Part shown: piece by piece, positions 4,782 through 7,027 of the stretch
Numbering within the stretch: the first letter of the stretch is position 1
Layout of the letters: each line of letters opens with the position of its first letter
Assembly (NCBI GenBank): GCA_903858555.1
Contig: CAIOJG010000083.1
Span: forward strand, 1 to 7,027
Length of the DNA: 7,027 nucleotides
Direction of reading: 5' to 3'
Origin: Candidatus Magasanikiibacteriota bacterium
GTDB lineage: Bacteria; Patescibacteriota; Patescibacteriia; Magasanikbacterales; GWA2-37-8
The notes under the pieces: model-generated
Seen by the model: the letters and a program-made list of their open reading frames with translations, nothing else
Database searches by the model: none
What the model was told of the DNA's origin: nothing
Made by a program: the position numbers and the translations under genes

Positions 4782-7027
4782 ATGAAAGAATTTGTTCACC
4801 TCCACGTTCACTCTCATTATTCGCTTTTGGACGCTTTGCCAAAAGTAGATGAACTCGTAGAAACCGCTAAAAAACGGGGTTTTTCGGCGTTGGCTTTGAC
4901 CGATCACGGTAACATGTATGGGGCGATTGAGTTTTATCAGGAGTGTGAAAAGAATGGAATAAAACCAATTATCGGGGTAGAAGCTTATGTGGTTACCGGT
5001 AGTCGTTTAGAAAAAAATGAAGATCAAAAACCCCACCACTTAGTTTTGCTCGCTTTGAACATGACTGGTTATAAAAATTTAATAAAATTAGTTTCTATTT
5101 CTCAGACCGAAGGATTTTTTGTGCGTCCGAGAATGGATAAAGAAATTTTGCGTCAGTATCATGAGGGTATCGTGGCCTTGTCGGGATGTTTTAGTTCGGA
5201 GTTGGCGCGCGCGATTCGTAAAGATAATAATTGGGAGAAGGCAAAAGAAATTGCGCTTGAATATGAAAATATTTTCGGCAAAGAAAATTATTATTTGGAA
5301 ATGTTGGATTTGCCGACACTTGATGGTCAGGCGGAATACAACGCTAACTTGATAAAACTTTCTAAAGAAACCGGTGTGCCGCTCGTGGTTACGCGCGATA
5401 GTCACTATCTAGAAACTGATGATGCGGAAGCGCAAGATATTTTGACTTGTATTCGTGATGGTAAAACTTTGGAAGATGGTAATCGTATGAGTTATGCGAG
5501 TATTGATTCTTCTTTTTGTGGTGCCGATGATGTGTGGGAAAGATTTTCTCATATTCCGGAAGCTTTGGAAAATACAGTAAAGATTGCGGCGCGCGTGGAT
5601 TTAAAATTGGAATTAAATAAATGGTTTTTCCCGCACATTGATTTACCGCCAAATAAAAATGCGGATGAATTTTTGAGTGATTTGGTTTATGAGCGTTTGG
5701 CAAAATTAATGGAGATTACTAATGTGGTAAAAGAACGGGTGGAGTATGAGCTTGGAATTATTAAAACCAAAGGCTATTCGCCATATTTTATCGTAGTGGC
5801 GGATTATGTAAATTTTGCGCATGATAATGGTATCGTAGAAACTACTCGTGGATCCGGTGCTGGTTCTATCGTGGCTTATGCGATGGGTATTACAACTGTA
5901 AATCCATTATATTTTAAATTACCGTTTGAGCGTTTTTTAAATCCTTTCCGTCCAAGTGCGCCTGATTTTGATGCGGACTTTGCCGATGACCGTCGTGATG
6001 AAATGATTGCGTACGTGACCAAAAAATATGGCGCGGATAAAGTGGCGCAGATTATTACTTTTGGAACCATGGCGGCGCGTGGGGCGTTGCGTGATGTGGG
6101 GCGTGCTTTGGGCTACCCATATTCTTTTTGTGATCAAATATCTAAAATGATTCCGATGGGGGCACAAGGTTTTCAAATGACTTTGGCTAAAGCAATGGAT
6201 TTGGAAAAAGATTTAGCGGAGTTGTATAAAAAAAATCCTCAGGTACAAAGATTGATTGATCTTGCTCAAAAAGTAGAGGGCTGTGCTCGCCATACTTCGA
6301 TTCATGCGGCGGGTGTAGTTATTGCGCAGTCACCGCTGACAGATTTTACACCAATTCAATATGAAACCGGTGGTACGAGAATCACCACCCAATATGAAAT
6401 GCATGCGGTGGAGGCAGCTGGTCTTTTAAAAATGGATTTCTTGGGTATTCGCAACCTTTCTATTTTAGGACGCGCTGTGGAAATTATTGAAAAAACTACC
6501 GGACAAAAAATTGATATTTTTAAAATTCCTTGGGATGATAAAAAAACTTACGATATGTTGGCGCGTGGTGAAACCAACAGTGTGTTTCAGCTTTCCGGTT
6601 CCGGTATGACCCGTTATTTGCGTGAATTAAAACCGAGTACCATTTTTGATATTAACGCGATGGTGGCTTTATTTCGTCCAGGTCCAATGGAGCAAATTCC
6701 GGAGTATATTCGTCGCAAACAAAATTCTCAGCTAATAGAATATTTGGATCCACGCATGGAAGCGTACTTGGATCAATCTTTAGGTTTGATCGTTTATCAA
6801 GATGACGTTTTGTTGACCTCTATTCATCTGGCTGGATACAACTGGGAAGAAGCGGATAAATTCCGTAAAGCCATGGGTAAAAAAATTCCGGAAGAAATGG
6901 CAAAACAGAAAGAGAAATTTGTTAAAGGCTGTAAATCTTTTGGCAAATTACCGGACGATAAAATTAAAAAACTTTGGGAAATGATCGAGCCGTTTGCAGC
7001 TTATGGTTTCAACAAAGCGCATGCGGC
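4782..7027 (+). CDS. dnaE: DNA polymerase III alpha subunit, 5' part (cut by window edge)
   Basis: This is the catalytic subunit of the replicative DNA polymerase. 748 codons are present with no stop, about two thirds of the usual 1,100-1,200 residues. The N-terminal PHP domain (1 to about 270) retains a full set of metal-binding residues: His8 and His10 in HLHVHSHYS, Asp41-His42 in LTDHGN, Glu67 in IGVEAYV, His85/86, Cys136 in LSGC, and Asp206 and His208 in TRDSHY. The polymerase domain shows RGSGAGSIVAYA (356-367), the catalytic PDFDADF with Asp397 and Asp399, and KMDFLG with the third catalytic Asp552. VALFRPGPM (628-636) and YGFNKAHA (741-748) are also characteristic. The start is fixed by the family's FVHLHVHS opening and by a promoter 9 nt upstream. 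The intact PHP site suggests a metal-dependent proofreading nuclease, as in Thermus and unlike Escherichia coli, where the site is degenerate. This is DnaE-type rather than PolC, since no separate exonuclease domain interrupts the PHP domain. Confidence 0.97.
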   Translation, partial: MKEFVHLHVHSHYSLLDALPKVDELVETAKKRGFSALALTDHGNMYGAIEFYQECEKNGIKPIIGVEAYVVTGSRLEKNEDQKPHHLVLLALNMTGYKNLIKLVSISQTEGFFVRPRMDKEILRQYHEGIVALSGCFSSELARAIRKDNNWEKAKEIALEYENIFGKENYYLEMLDLPTLDGQAEYNANLIKLSKETGVPLVVTRDSHYLETDDAEAQDILTCIRDGKTLEDGNRMSYASIDSSFCGADDVWERFSHIPEALENTVKIAARVDLKLELNKWFFPHIDLPPNKNADEFLSDLVYERLAKLMEITNVVKERVEYELGIIKTKGYSPYFIVVADYVNFAHDNGIVETTRGSGAGSIVAYAMGITTVNPLYFKLPFERFLNPFRPSAPDFDADFADDRRDEMIAYVTKKYGADKVAQIITFGTMAARGALRDVGRALGYPYSFCDQISKMIPMGAQGFQMTLAKAMDLEKDLAELYKKNPQVQRLIDLAQKVEGCARHTSIHAAGVVIAQSPLTDFTPIQYETGGTRITTQYEMHAVEAAGLLKMDFLGIRNLSILGRAVEIIEKTTGQKIDIFKIPWDDKKTYDMLARGETNSVFQLSGSGMTRYLRELKPSTIFDINAMVALFRPGPMEQIPEYIRRKQNSQLIEYLDPRMEAYLDQSLGLIVYQDDVLLTSIHLAGYNWEEADKFRKAMGKKIPEEMAKQKEKFVKGCKSFGKLPDDKIKKLWEMIEPFAAYGFNKAHA

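Noticed and set aside
5088..6176. Minus-strand and shifted frames inside dnaE
   Set aside because: The plus frame is unbroken over 748 codons with all polymerase motifs; the others are shadows.

Overview
The window most resembles a Patescibacteria/CPR genome, probably Parcubacteria-like. This is inferred from the A+T-rich sequence, compact gene versions (a 671-residue IF-2 and a TruB without a PUA domain), tight packing, and promoters whose -10 box lies only 9-11 nt before the start codon. The standard genetic code fits every gene. No taxon could be confirmed without a search.

Layout from left to right: the C-terminal end of a beta-rich, probably ConA-like/LamG-type protein (1-348, +); a roughly 190-nt near-palindrome (349-538) between converging genes, whose right arm supplies the last codons and stop of truB; truB (523-1191, -); a 92-nt divergent intergenic region carrying two back-to-back consensus promoters; infB (1284-3299, +) and trxA (3327-3647, +), apparently one transcript closed by an intrinsic terminator (3652-3681); a small RBBP9/YdeN-type alpha/beta hydrolase (3722-4270, +) followed by a strong hairpin terminator (4271-4303); a roughly 480-nt stretch of higher G+C with no recognisable gene family; and dnaE (4782 to the right edge, +), the replicative DNA polymerase III alpha subunit, cut by the window.

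The conserved genes are core information-processing functions: tRNA pseudouridylation, translation initiation, thiol redox and replication. truB and infB, which in many bacteria lie in one nusA-infB-rbfA-truB operon, are here neighbours but divergent. The promoters of truB, infB, dnaE and possibly the hydrolase put transcription starts about 2-6 nt before the ATG, so these mRNAs look leaderless. This also moves the truB and infB starts to 1191 and 1284, because upstream in-frame starts fall inside promoter elements.

The least explained region is 4304-4740. Read on the minus strand it holds a promoter with a perfect TTGACA box, a 14-nt dyad, a good Shine-Dalgarno, a 54-codon acidic ORF, then a chain of stem-loops ending at the shared terminator. 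One long hairpin has A-C mismatches on the plus strand that become G-U pairs on the minus strand, pointing to a minus-strand RNA. It could be a small-protein gene with a structured 3' RNA, a toxin-antitoxin-like pair, or a decayed insertion. It and the large palindrome at 349-538 are the best candidates for something undescribed.
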